From assembly GCA_026770615.1 (NCBI GenBank), contig MU631382.1:334274-349643 (forward strand): 15,370 nucleotides of DNA. The letters are read 5' to 3'. The translations under genes were made by a program, and so were the position numbers. The notes under the pieces are model-generated. The model ran no database searches. It worked only from the letters and a program-made list of their open reading frames with translations, and had not been told where the DNA came from. This DNA comes from Pavlovales sp. CCMP2436. Lineage: Eukaryota > Haptophyta > Pavlovophyceae > Pavlovales. Of this stretch, positions 1-7,407 are shown piece after piece. Every line of letters begins with the position of its first letter. Positions within the stretch are counted from its first letter, which is position 1.

Positions 1-25
1 GGGGGGGGGAGAAGAGGGGGGGGGG
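1..25. repeat. G homopolymer run
   Basis: Nearly pure G with a short gaagag interruption at the window edge. It is simple sequence, and no function can be read from it. Confidence 0.8.
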
Positions 26-75
26 TACCTACAGGTGTCCGCCGCAGAAGGCAATTTGCAACTGCGATCGCGGTT

Positions 76-130
76 GGTCATACCCGTACGCCTTCGGGCT
101 GCAAGTCGGGGACATTAAAAGAACTATTAT
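76..130 (-). repeat. Dispersed repeat R1, copy 1
   Basis: In reverse complement this matches 10263-10326 closely and 8171-8230 more loosely. The shared core reads CGTCCCCGACTTgCAGCC followed by a GAAGGCGTACGGGCATGACC-like stretch, with an AATAGTTCTTT-like lead-in. Copies 2 and 3 are on the plus strand and lie inside introns of the minus-strand SBNO-like gene. The family is short and has no coding capacity. It may be a non-autonomous element or the fragment of a larger one. Confidence 0.7.
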
Positions 131-277
131 TCAAAAAAAAAGTCGGTCCGCAAGGGGCGAGACGGTCACGGCACAAGATCACGTGCGACGCCCCTGTGCA
201 ATCGCCCATCTGCCCGCCCACCTGGCCATGTGAGGTGCCAACCGCCCTTGCTGGCCCTGGAGGCAAGATGCACGCAA

Positions 278-471
278 ACGAAACGCACCTCGGTATCCGT
301 GTGCTTTGCTACCCTCGGCCCGAGTGTTTTCTAAACGCTTGGTGAGCTGGCCGGGTCAGGGGACGGACGTTAATCTAGATATTTACACATACTGCAAAAC
401 GATTACCATCGCCGGAAACAAAGCCTAAACCAAAGCCACCAGCGAAGGAAGATTACGAAACGCACCTCGGT
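278..471. repeat. 17-bp direct repeat bracketing 160 bp
   Basis: ACGAAACGCACCTCGGT occurs at 278-294 and again, identically, at 455-471. On the minus strand the second copy is the exon end and splice donor (ACCGAG|GTGCGT) of the gene at 383-816. The first copy is a duplicate of that donor further downstream. Confidence 0.8.
291..389 (+). repeat. Dispersed repeat R2, copy 1
   Basis: About 100 bases shared with 6636-6739 in the same orientation. Shared blocks are CGGTATCCGTGTGCT, CCGAGTGTT, GTCAGGGGACGGAC and TCTAGATATTTAC. It overlaps the proposed last exon and the 3' untranslated region of the minus-strand gene at 383-816, so it may be a duplicated 3' gene end rather than a transposon. Confidence 0.75.
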
Positions 472-816
472 GACCTCGGCATGCGCCGCGTCGAGTTTCA
501 AACTGAGGATTTCTTTGCGCCGCTGGTAGCTGGCCACCGCCGTTTCAAACTGCCACACGTGGTTGGAGATCAGCGGCGGCGCAAATGACCGCGGGCCCGC
601 AGGCGGCGGCGGCGACAAGCGCGGCAGCACGAGCCTGCCGCCGCGCCGCCCGTCGTCGAGCTCCAGCGCATAGCCGGCTGACGCAGACTCGACGAGGCGG
701 TTGTGCGTGAGCGGCGAGAGCGAGCGGCCCCCCACGGGCGCATGCCGCTGGTGCTGCCCGCGCACCGGAGGGCGGCCGCGCACATAGGCCTTAGCGTCGT
801 AGTCGACTGCAAGCAT
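383..816 (-). CDS. Hypothetical protein, C-terminal part, two exons (466-816 and 383-391)
   Basis: The family is not recognised. The minus-strand frame from 816 to 466 is open for 117 codons with strongly GC-ending codons, unlike its surroundings. It ends at a textbook donor, ACCGAG|GTGCGT. A 74-base intron (392-465) ends in TTTTGCAG, and the next exon reads TAT GTG TAA, so the stop falls at 383-385. The predicted product is about 119 residues with no clear signal peptide or membrane segment. It has a proline-rich middle (SPPPPAGPR) and a short helical tail containing ASYQRRKEILSLKLDAAHAE. The ATG at 814-816 may be internal, because TTGCAG directly after it could be an acceptor and the gene could extend upstream. 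Overlapping plus-strand ORFs are shadows. Confidence 0.45.
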
Positions 817-854
817 TGCCGACCCTCAGCCGCGGTCCGTCAGCGCTGGGCAGC

Positions 855-972
855 CTGCCGTGTAGCCCCGAGCTGCTCCAAGCGTTCTCGGCCAAGGGCG
901 CAGCTCTGCTCCGAGCTATGCTCCAAGCCGGCTATGAGCTGCCGTGTAGCCCTGAGCTATGCTCCGAGCGCT
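855..972. repeat. Local direct duplication, 84-bp spacing
   Basis: CTGCCGTGTAGCCC followed by GAGCT and GCTCC is found at 855 and again at 939. The intervening sequence also contains GAGCTATGCTCCAAGC variants. The plus strand is open through here, but the sequence looks like low-complexity duplication of short units rather than a gene. Confidence 0.6.
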
Positions 973-1081
973 GAGCAGTCAGCTCTACCGCTCGCACCCG
1001 CTCTGCTCGAACCCCGCTACGCCGATAACGGGCGATATTTTTTAAACAACGAGCTCATCGATCGAGCTCATCAGCGTCACT

Positions 1082-1240
1082 TGCCGCGCCTCGTGGTTGC
1101 CAGGTCTCTTCCGCGTCACGCGATGGCCCAGTTTTCCCCTGCTAGCCGATACACTGCCGATACTGTACACAACGACTCGAGTTCGTGGGTTTTATTATTG
1201 CTTTAATCGAACGGTACTGCCGCGCCTCGTGGTCGCCGGG
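1082..1240. repeat. Local direct repeat, 136-bp spacing
   Basis: TGCCGCGCCTCGTGGT followed by a GCC-GG pair is found at 1082 and 1218 with one or two differences. No coding role was seen. Confidence 0.6.
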
Positions 1241-1794
1241 CTGAGGCCTGCCCTCACGCCGCGCGTTACTCTCCGTTCGCCCAGCATGCGCGCCAGCGCA
1301 GCTTTGGCCCGTTGCAAAGGCAATTATGGGGGTATTTGTGATATTATGCTTTTACGGGGGGGGTAGGTGCTTTTTACAACCCAATATGACGGTGAGGAGC
1401 TGCGCTTGGTGCATCCGGTGTTCAAGGCCCGGGGCTGTGACCGCCTCTCAACTTCGCCGCCGGCCCTTGCCCAGTATTAAATCCCGGGTTTATTGTGGAG
1501 TGGGGCCTCTGTCTGCCCCTACACACCCGGGCCTCCGGCTTCTCTCTTTTAAAAGTAAACTTCGCCCGAGGAGTACCGTCTTTGGCGCGGAATTTGACAA
1601 CGACATCTTGGGGAATTCGGCGTCGTGAACTGAGCTCGACACTGCTCCCAGCTGCTTTCTGCTCTCCTGCCGGTGTCTGTACTGTACCGCTTACCGCTAA
1701 TTTTGTCCTCATTATTTTCTAATTATTTAATCCAACTATTAGTTGCAGTATTGCAAGTTGAAAAGTTGGCGCGCGTTTCTCGTCCGAGCGGTAT

Positions 1795-1888
1795 ATCCGC
1801 AGCCTCTCATCCGGAGAACGGCGAGCGAGTTCGGTGTTTGAGGAGTTAAAAACTGTTTTTAAAAATTGATGACTGTAAAAGCGCGCGT
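1795..1888 (+). repeat. Left copy of the duplicated flank of the G-rich array
   Basis: Shares ATCCGCAGCC, TCCGGAGAACGGCG, TTTTAAAA, ATTGATGA and TGTAAAAGCGCGCG with 2040-2110. It carries roughly 20 extra bases (around tgtttgaggagttaaaaact) that the right copy lacks. Confidence 0.85.
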
Positions 1889-1995
1889 TAGGGTTGGGGT
1901 TGGGGGTTGGGTTGGGGGTTGGGGCTTGGGGGTTGGGGTGGGGGGTTGTGATTGGGGGTTGGGGATCGGGGGTTGGGGGTTGGGGTTGGGGGTTT
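1888..1995 (+). repeat. Degenerate telomere-like G-rich array
   Basis: Starts with one TTAGGG and continues as irregular GGGTTG, GGGGTTG and GGGGGTT units, broken by cttg, gattg and gatcg variants. On the plus strand there are far more than four GGG runs, so G-quadruplex formation is expected. It resembles an interstitial telomeric tract that has drifted, or a G-rich minisatellite. It ends about 230 bases upstream of the gene 1 start and is bracketed by a direct duplication. Confidence 0.8.
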
Positions 1996-2039
1996 CGGCT
2001 AGCTCCCGGCCCCGCAGCGCCTCAGCCCCACTCCGGCAG

Positions 2040-2110
2040 ATCCGCAGCCCCTCGCCCGGAGAACGGCGGCTCGTTCCGATTTTAAAATTGATGATTGTAA
2101 AAGCGCGCGG
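2040..2110 (+). repeat. Right copy of the duplicated flank of the G-rich array
   Basis: Partner of 1795-1888. It ends in TTGTAAAAGCGCGCGG and leads directly into the region just upstream of gene 1. Confidence 0.85.
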
Positions 2111-2225
2111 AAATTGAGCTTCAACCATTGAGCTCCAGCGTGGTTGAGCTTGGACGGGGCGAGCGCTTCAGCACGCTCGCGCACGCTCGCAGCCGTCGTC
2201 TCGCTCGTTACCCCTCGAGAGCGAG

Positions 2226-4026
2226 ATGTCAATGAGTAGCCCACCCGCTCAGCCGCGCGGCGGCACCGGCGGCGGCGGCGGCTTGACGGCGCTCAAGCTG
2301 CTCTCGGTCAAGGGCGCGGCGCAGCTCCGACTGCAGCAGGACGAGCTGCTGCAGCCGGACGACGCCATCTTCTTCGCGCCCTCCTCCCGTCCCCCGCTTG
2401 TCACTGTCGGCGTCGGCGTGAGTGGCATTGTCGGGACCGCCGCCAGCAAGCACGGCGGCGGCGGGGCGAGCCCGATGACACTCGGCGGCGCTGCCCTCCT
2501 CTCTGTCGGCATCGTCGTTGCCGCCGGCGAGTTTGAGCTGGTGGTGCACGAGCTCCTCCGCCCCAACCCGCTGCAGTACGCGCCATGCGCATGGTGCCCC
2601 AACCCGAACACGCTCTTTTCAACCGGCGTCAACCGCATCATCCCGCGCAGCGCTGTCATCGGCCGCGCGCTCATCAAGCTACGCGCTGGCGCGCTCGCCT
2701 TCGCCGACGGTGGCGCCGACGAGAATGCCGCGCCGCAGGCAGCCTTCAAGGACCGACCGTTCGACCTCGCCGACGCACGCTCAGCCGTGCCAAGCTCGGC
2801 CGCCTCGGCCGTCGTGTGGATGCAGCTCGAGGAGCTACAGGCGCGCGTGACCAACACAGAGCAGGCTACCCACAAGTTTGCAAGCTCGACCAAGATGCTG
2901 GGCGAGGAGCTGTGCAAGCTCGAGAAGGACGTACAGCAAATGCTGTTCCGCTATGACCAAGAGACGCGCGCTCTTATCGGCGACCGAGACCAATTCATGC
3001 TCGGCAAGATCGCCTCGCTCGCACGTGTGGTCGACGCGCTGAAAGCCGAGGCGCACGACGAGCGGCAGAAGGACAAGACGGTCGCGGCCGCGGCTCAGTC
3101 GGAGGCCGAGTTGCGGCTTGATAACGTCGAGCGCACCGTCGTGACGCTGCAGGCGGCGCAGGCGCGCAGCACCCCCCTCCCCTCCCCTCACCTTCCATCT
3201 CCCGACGCAGGTGCGCATCAGCGACGCGTCTGCTCACTCCACCCCCCGCTCACCCTCCTCTCTTCCGGCGCAGGGGCGCATCAATGAGCTAAGCGCCAGC
3301 GCGAGCAACGATGTGGCGCACCGCATTGCTGCGCTCGAGGCCGAGCTCGAGCTTGCCACGCAGCACGCGGACACGCTCGGCAATGAGGTCGCTGGCCTCG
3401 CCAAGCACGTCGGCCGCCGGATGGTGCAGTTCGGCCGACAGCTCACAGACTTGCGCGAGGAGTTCGACGCACTCAGCCTCGGTGACACTTTCCCCCCCCC
3501 CTTCCCCCCCTCCCCCTCACCCACCACCACCACCACCTCCACCCGCACACGCACCCACCCACCTATCACGCAGCCCCCACCCAACTCCCCCCTCCTCCCC
3601 ACACACACAAATCACACTCACGCACCCCGATCCCATGCACACATAATAGGCGGCAGCAGCGGCGGCGGTGGCGGCGGCGCGGGCAGCAAGCGCGCTGCGA
3701 CCGGCCAGCTCGTGCCGCACGTGCGCGGGCGCGCCCTCGCTGCTGCCGCCCTCGGCGGCGAGGGCGACACCTTCCCGCAGGCTGCGGCGCCCGAGTCGGC
3801 GCGCGCCGAGCGACAGTCTCCAACCGGACGCCGGTCGGCCGGCGGCAGCTTCCCCTCGCTCGCGCCGCGCTCAACGCGGATGCCGACCCACGAGCGCCCG
3901 CCCACAGCGCTGTCCGGCGGCATGTCGTCGATTCCATCGGCCATCTGCGCGCCGTCCGCACCAGCCAGCGGCGGTGGGGCGAAGTGCAGCGTGAGGTGCG
4001 CGAGCGAGCTGCACAAGCGTGCGTGA
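2226..4026 (+). CDS. Unknown coiled-coil protein, spliced (exons 2226-3161, 3274-3481, 3650-4026)
   Basis: The family is not recognised. The ATG at 2226 opens a GC-rich frame with strong codon bias. Residues 1-190 are Gly/Ala/Val-rich, with a short CAWC motif. From about residue 195 (starting WMQLEELQARVTNTEQ) a long coiled coil runs to about residue 385 across the exon junctions. The first intron is 3162-3273: a GC donor after GCGCAG and acceptor TTCCGGCGCAG, phase 0 on both sides. It contains an inner CGCAG at 3210, so a 15-base exon 3211-3225 is an alternative. The second intron, 3482-3649, is GT-AG, extremely C-rich and 168 bases long. The last exon is Gly/Ser/Pro-rich and disordered, with stop TGA at 4024-4026, giving about 506-511 residues. 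A neighbouring frame also looks coding to 4166 (see findings), so the 3' end is uncertain. A structural or fibre-like role is possible but unproven. Confidence 0.6.
3162..3273 (+). other. GC-AG intron with nested repeated splice units
   Basis: CGCAG followed by G-N-GCGCA appears three times, at 3157, 3206 and 3269. Each of the first two is followed by a C-rich tract leading to the next CGCAG. The block at 3211-3225 resembles 3274-3288 (GCGCATCA followed by GA in both). Removing 3162-3273 keeps phase 0. Confidence 0.55.
3482..3649 (+). other. C-rich GT-AG intron
   Basis: Starts GTGACACTTT and ends ATAATAG. The middle is almost entirely C with T and A (CCCCCC, CCACCACCACC, CACACAC). Its length is divisible by three and it has no in-frame stop until its 3' end, which is why it reads as open. 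Confidence 0.65.
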
Positions 4027-4166
4027 GAAGCGCGCCCGCCGGAAGACGCACACTTTTCGATGTTCAGCACGCGAGCAGCTACATGGCTGCAACACGCGCG
4101 AGCTTGCACGATGCACAACATGCCGCTTCAGTTCGCCACTCCCGCGACAGGGGACTCAGTGAGTGA
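3840..4166 (+). CDS. Alternative 3' coding frame of the coiled-coil gene
   Basis: A frame different from the one ending at 4026 is open to TGA 4164-4166. It reads as helix-forming sequence, including VDSIGHLRAVRTSQRRWG and EVQREVRERAAQ, which fits a continuing coiled coil better than the Ser/Pro-rich frame it overlaps. It would need a splice or a frameshift somewhere in about 3720-3870. No convincing intron was found there, so it is listed as an alternative end of the same gene and not as a separate one. Confidence 0.3.
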   Translation, partial: RRQLPLARAALNADADPRAPAHSAVRRHVVDSIGHLRAVRTSQRRWGEVQREVRERAAQACVRSAPAGRRTLFDVQHASSYMAATRASLHDAQHAASVRHSRDRGLSE

Positions 4167-4855
4167 GCACGTCGGCTAATCCTCAACTCAGTGAGTTGCT
4201 ATATGAATACTGTATGCAACATATTTCGGCATCACGCTCTGGTATTGGTTGCAGTAACCTCTGTCGTGTCACGTGCAGTATGTAGCTTAGCTTTTTAATA
4301 ATAACCAAGCGCTTGTCAGATTGGTGGTCGATGTGAAGGCAGCGCTGGTTGGCTCACACTAAGACACAAACCGTATACTCGGTAGTGCGCGCGGCAGTGA
4401 GCGGACGGTGACCCGACCCCTTAGCTGCATAGGCGGCGGCGTAGATGAGTACGCTACGCTGCTGCGGCTCGATTGCGCGAAGAAAATGTAGACAAAAGCT
4501 AAAGCAAAAACTGGAATGTGTCTAGCAAGCCACTGCACAATTTCCACTGACAAAATGCGGCCGAAAACTTGAATTAGCCGGCCAAATTGCTCACGACAGT
4601 GGGCCCGACATGGGACGGAATGCGAGTAATTGAACGAATAGATCGTTTTATAACAGCACGAGGCAGTTAGCTCTCTTTAGTTTCTTTTTGGGGCATGTGC
4701 CATCAACGTGGACATGCTAAGCAAATGATTCTACGATACTGCCTACAGTAGTTGCCCAACAGCGCACTAAAAGTGACGAAATGCGAACCCGATTTATGTT
4801 TGCAAAATTGTAACTAATTGGCTCTCCTGTTGGACCCAGCTGTCGGTGCACAAGC

Positions 4856-4880
4856 AACCCCCCCCCCCCGGAGGGGGGTT
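4856..4880. repeat. C12/G6 inverted repeat
   Basis: AA followed by twelve C, then GGA, six G and TT. It can fold into an 8-bp or longer G-C hairpin. It could equally be a slippage-prone homopolymer pair. Confidence 0.7.
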
Positions 4881-4937
4881 AGTTTATTTAGTTTTGTTTA
4901 ACATGTATTTTGTGAGTGAACCCTTAAAAAATACTCT

Positions 4938-5134
4938 TAGACGCAGAATTTGACAGGGAACGTCCGTATTACAGCCCGTTACCTGATTTCGACGGAAAGT
5001 AGAAGAAATTGGCCTCCGAAGTGAGGGGACGTATGTTGACTCGGATGCTGAGAATCCACCCTAACTCCGTCCCCTCTGTTCTTGACAATCTTGTTAGAAT
5101 CAGGTGTCGAACCTATCACCGAAATTGTTCCTCG
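4938..5134. mobile_element. MITE-like element with long imperfect terminal inverted repeats, copy A
   Basis: The left arm starts TAGACGCAGAATTTGACAGG and includes ACCTGATTTCGACGG. The right arm, in reverse complement, has GGAAC and ACCTGATTC at matching spacing. The same arms are better preserved at 11110-11314: TTTGACAGGGAAC is shared with the right arm there, and ATCAGGTnTCGA plus GTTGTTCC/ATTGTTCC are shared between the two right ends. An inner inverted repeat (GAGGGGACG / CGTCCCCTC, about 5021-5077) sits inside. It has no ORF of its own, consistent with a non-autonomous DNA element. Confidence 0.6.
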
Positions 5135-5242
5135 TTTATTTATTATACGTTTACAATAGGTGTGTTCTCAAATTGCTCTCACAAAGGTTCTCAAAGCAGA
5201 GGGGTACGGACAAAGGTGGTACCACCCTTGGTACGGGATACT

Positions 5243-5330
5243 ACAGCGTGTCGCGGGCAATAAGAAAGGCGAATTTTGAGCTTGAGGCTGAGCTTCTTAA
5301 CACTACGGCATCTTATTGCCCACACGCTGT
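5243..5330. mobile_element. Foldback/MITE-like element R3, copy 1
   Basis: The ends are a 20-bp inverted repeat with a 3-base bulge. ACAGCGTGT at 5243-5251 and GGGCAATAAGA at 5255-5265 pair with TCTTATTGCCCACACGCTGT at 5311-5330. The interior GAAAGGCGAATTT, TGAGGCT and CGGCATCTTA recurs at 10372-10440. No clear target-site duplication was found. It lies directly upstream of the chosen ATG of the membrane-protein gene (5338), so it may supply that gene's 5' end or promoter region. Confidence 0.7.
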
Positions 5331-5337
5331 AACCCCC

Positions 5338-6297
5338 ATGCTCAAAGTAGCAGCTCGCTTTTCTGTATGTGTCATCAGTCATCAACGGACTGCTGCTATT
5401 TTCAACGCCAGCTCCGCTCGACGCCAGCACCGCCACACACCAGTACCGCTTAACACGCCGAAATGGGGGGCGCCGCCTTCCGCCATCGTGAGCACCACGG
5501 TCTACCTCTCCACGCCCCGCCAGCGCCCGCCGGCGTGGCCGTGGTGGCGGCGGCGCGCGCCCGCCACCAGCGGCCGCTTCGAGCGGTTCTTCGACGACGT
5601 CGAGGCGGCGGTGCCGAGGAACTCCTCGGGGCCTGCCGCTGCCCTCGTGTACAACCTCGACCTCTGGCGAATGCTGCCGGTGCTTGGCACCACGCAGCTT
5701 GAGACGCTGCTCGCCGCGGGAAAGGGCGCGTGGGCGTGGACAGGGCAGGCGCCCGCTGCGCCTGCAGCGAGCGAGGCAGCGGCAGAGGCGGCGGTCAGCC
5801 AAGCCCAGCTCGAGGAACGCCTCGCTCGCCTGCTAGATGCGCGGTTCCGCGAGCTCGAAGTTCGCCTCGACCGCGACGAGGGTGACGTCGGCGGCGACCA
5901 AGACCAGGTCCAAGAAACCCGCGGGCGGGGCGGCTGCTGCGGAGGCAACGGCATTCAGATTTCGCCGCTCGGCGAGTGGACCATATTCCAGATATTCTGG
6001 AGCATCGTAATCGTGGTGGAGCGTAGCGTCTTCGCCTATTTCGTGGCCTTCATCAGGTACATCACACCCTCCCACGTCCCATGTCTATTACAGTGTTCGT
6101 GCTGACGTACTCTGGCTGTCTTGTCTTTACCTATCTATATAATAGCGGCTCAGCATGGTGTCCTAACCTATCTCCTGCGCAGCTGCTGGAACTCCATTCT
6201 GTGGGCGCTCGTCGTGATGATCCTCTCCTACTTCCTCGTGATGATCACTATAGTGACGCTACTCGCCACTGTTCGGACCATTAGCCTGCTCGTCTGA
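5338..6297 (+). CDS. Unknown membrane protein, spliced (exons 5338-6056 and 6183-6297)
   Basis: The family is not recognised. From about 5460 the frame is GC-rich with coding-type codons. In order it shows an Arg/Pro/Trp-rich stretch; a helical block with RFERFFDDVEAAVP and LDLWRMLPVLGTTQLETLLA; an Ala-rich linker; a charged helix (QLEERLARLLDARFRELEVR); a Gly/Cys patch (GGCCGGNG); and a hydrophobic C-terminal domain. A GT-AG intron (6057-6182, donor ATCAG|GTACAT, acceptor CTCCTGCGCAG) is phase 2. Splicing joins FVAFIR to SCWNSILWALVVMIL and ends at TGA 6295-6297. The spliced tail has two or three likely membrane helices, so membrane anchoring with an N-terminal soluble part is inferred. Length is about 277 residues. 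The start is uncertain: 5338 is the last in-frame ATG before the GC-rich block, but an upstream exon is equally possible. Confidence 0.62.
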
Positions 6298-6331
6298 GGA
6301 CGACCAGAAGAACTTCGCCCTGAGGACGACC
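6294..6331 (+). repeat. 12-bp direct repeat over a stop codon
   Basis: CTGAGGACGACC at 6294-6305 and 6320-6331. The first copy contains the TGA stop of the membrane-protein gene. Confidence 0.7.
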
Positions 6332-6374
6332 TAAACCTGAGCATAGATGCAGCCCCAACATATTGAGCCCGAGG

Positions 6375-6391
6375 CCCACCCTCCTGGTGGG
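6375..6391. other. Small hairpin in the 3' flank
   Basis: CCCACC pairs with GGTGGG across a 5-base loop. It lies between the stop codon of the membrane-protein gene and the larger hairpin at 6419-6465. Confidence 0.5.
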
Positions 6392-6418
6392 TGGAGTAGA
6401 CCAGGACCACAATAAGCC

Positions 6419-6465
6419 CCCACTGTGTGATTCTTGTCCTTCGTGGACAAGAATTGCGCAGTGGG
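6419..6465. other. Strong 21-bp hairpin in the 3' flank of the membrane-protein gene
   Basis: CCCACTG, a middle block TGTGA and TTCTTGTCC (6419-6439) pair with GGACAAGAA, TTGCG and CAGTGGG (6445-6465) over a 5-base loop. Counting G-U pairs, the plus-strand RNA stem is continuous for 21 pairs. It lies about 120 bases after the stop, so it may be part of the 3' untranslated region, a small structured RNA or a foldback element end. No second copy was noticed in the window. Confidence 0.6.
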
Positions 6466-6635
6466 ATACAGGCTGCCAGGAATTTATTTGTCTGTTTGTA
6501 TTATGTGCTACAGGTGCGGCATGTGCGCAGGCGAACCGCATCTTGAGACGAGCGAAAGGCAGCAGCGGCCGGTCAGCGCGCGCCAATCAGAGAGTCGTCG
6601 ATTGTCGTGACTCTGATCAGCCTTAGCGGTGAGGA

Positions 6636-6739
6636 CGGTATCCGTGTGCTCTGTTAAGGTCCCTTTATCCGAGTGTTGTCTCAACGCTAGGGGCCGATGG
6701 AGACCTGTCAGGGGACGGACATATTTCTAGATATTTACC
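6636..6739 (+). repeat. Dispersed repeat R2, copy 2
   Basis: Partner of 291-389 in the same orientation, with the same anchor blocks: CGGTATCCGTGTGCT at the start and TCTAGATATTTAC at the end. Confidence 0.75.
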
Positions 6740-6758
6740 CAGCCGCCAGCACATGAAG

Positions 6759-6823
6759 GGCGACGCTTGCGGCGACCAAGACTAGGTCCAAGGACCTCGC
6801 GGGAAGGGCGGCTGCTGTGGCGC
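6759..6823 (+). pseudogene. Broken partial copy of the membrane-protein gene (of 5881-5940)
   Basis: About 60 bases match 5881-5940 at most positions (GCGGCGACCAAGAC, AGGTCCAAG, GGGCGGCTGCTG). In the parent frame the copy reads GDACGDQD, stop, VQGPRGKGGCCG, where the parent has GDVGGDQDQVQETRGRGGCC. A CAG to TAG change has broken it. The fragment lies 0.9 kb downstream of its source and is followed directly by the R4 repeats, so it belongs to a mosaic of duplicated pieces. Confidence 0.8.
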
Positions 6824-6834
6824 ATGATATAATC

Positions 6835-6912
6835 GGCAATGGGCGACGCATCGCTCAGACCAGCACAACTTGCAGGACAGTCAGACGCCAGCTTGAATCC
6901 CTATCAGTAATA
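6835..6912 (+). repeat. Dispersed repeat R4, copy A (partial)
   Basis: Shares GCAATGGGCGACGCA, GCTCAGACCAGCACAAC and CAGTCAGACGCCAGC with copy C at 11416-11527. It lacks the front part present in copies B and C. Confidence 0.85.
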
Positions 6913-6931
6913 CACTGTAACAGAACAGGAT

Positions 6932-7046
6932 GGCGCCCAAGCCAGCACCTCCGACTAAGGCACACAGCAGGCTATGTGCGTCGCAGCGCTCCTATACCAG
7001 CACTGCTACCACAGTCAGACGCCAGCTTGGATCATTGCCAGTAATA
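6932..7046 (+). repeat. Dispersed repeat R4, copy B
   Basis: Begins GGCGCCCAAGCCAGC and ends with CAGTCAGACGCCAGC and an AGTAATATA-like tail, matching copy C end to end with many substitutions. It is tandem to copy A. A frame starting ATGGCGCCCAAG is open but not shared by all copies, so a protein is unlikely. Confidence 0.85.
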
Positions 7047-7407
7047 TATGTACTCGTATCTATTCAGTACTGTATCTTTTCGCTCAAGTGGGAGGAGGCG
7101 CTCGTCAGCCCCTTGAGCAGCAATCGGTGCTTTCTGTGAGTGGGCCTTCTGCGTATGTGCTCAACTTAGTATACACGTGGAACTTCTATCAACAGTAGGG
7201 GCCCAACAAGTTCGTATGAACACTATTGACTCAGTGACTGTTTTAGGGGTTGTGACGGTTCCAGGGTCAGGTCAGGTCGACGACCTCAAAAGCTGGTCCC
7301 GGTAGTGCTCAGCCATGCTGCACACGCTAGGTCGGGGCTCACTTAACTACCGCTGCGCCCAGGTTTGCAGTGCATTTGTGCACCCCAGACTGCAAAACCG
7401 ATCTCTG

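Larger units (their letters stand above)
817..2225. other. Region without a convincing gene
   Basis: This stretch holds two local duplications (855-972 and 1082-1240), the telomere-like array and its flanks (1795-2110), and several open frames lacking coding-type composition. The best is a plus-strand frame at about 1367-1480 after a GTAG, containing YDGEELRLVHPVFKARGC and ending in TAA. It could be a terminal exon or a gene relic. Three TTGAGCT copies (about 2114-2151) lie within about 110 bases upstream of gene 1 and could be regulatory. Confidence 0.5.
4167..5337. other. Intergenic region with inverted-repeat elements
   Basis: AT-richer spacer between the two plus-strand genes. It contains two near-identical CTCAGTGAGT boxes (about 4155 and 4189), a C/G hairpin (4856-4880), a TIR element (4938-5134) and a foldback element (5243-5330). 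A short minus-strand frame at 4359-4553 has no coding character. Confidence 0.6.

Noticed and set aside
703..1206. Plus-strand ORF of 167 residues
   Set aside because: Its first part is antisense to the better minus-strand exon, and the rest crosses local duplications with changing composition.
1888..1995. G-rich array as a CRISPR-like or true telomere end
   Set aside because: There are no spacers and the units are irregular, and unique sequence lies on both sides, so it is neither a CRISPR array nor a chromosome end.
1866..2128. ORFs on both strands over the G-rich array
   Set aside because: They are translations of a degenerate tandem repeat with no independent coding sign.
2229..2917. 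Long minus-strand ORFs opposite the coiled-coil gene
   Set aside because: High GC gives long frames on both strands. The plus frame has coding-type codons, a coiled coil and consistent introns.
4359..4553. Minus-strand ORF of 64 residues with a hydrophobic stretch
   Set aside because: AT-rich surroundings, no splice context, no motif and no coding-type codon bias.
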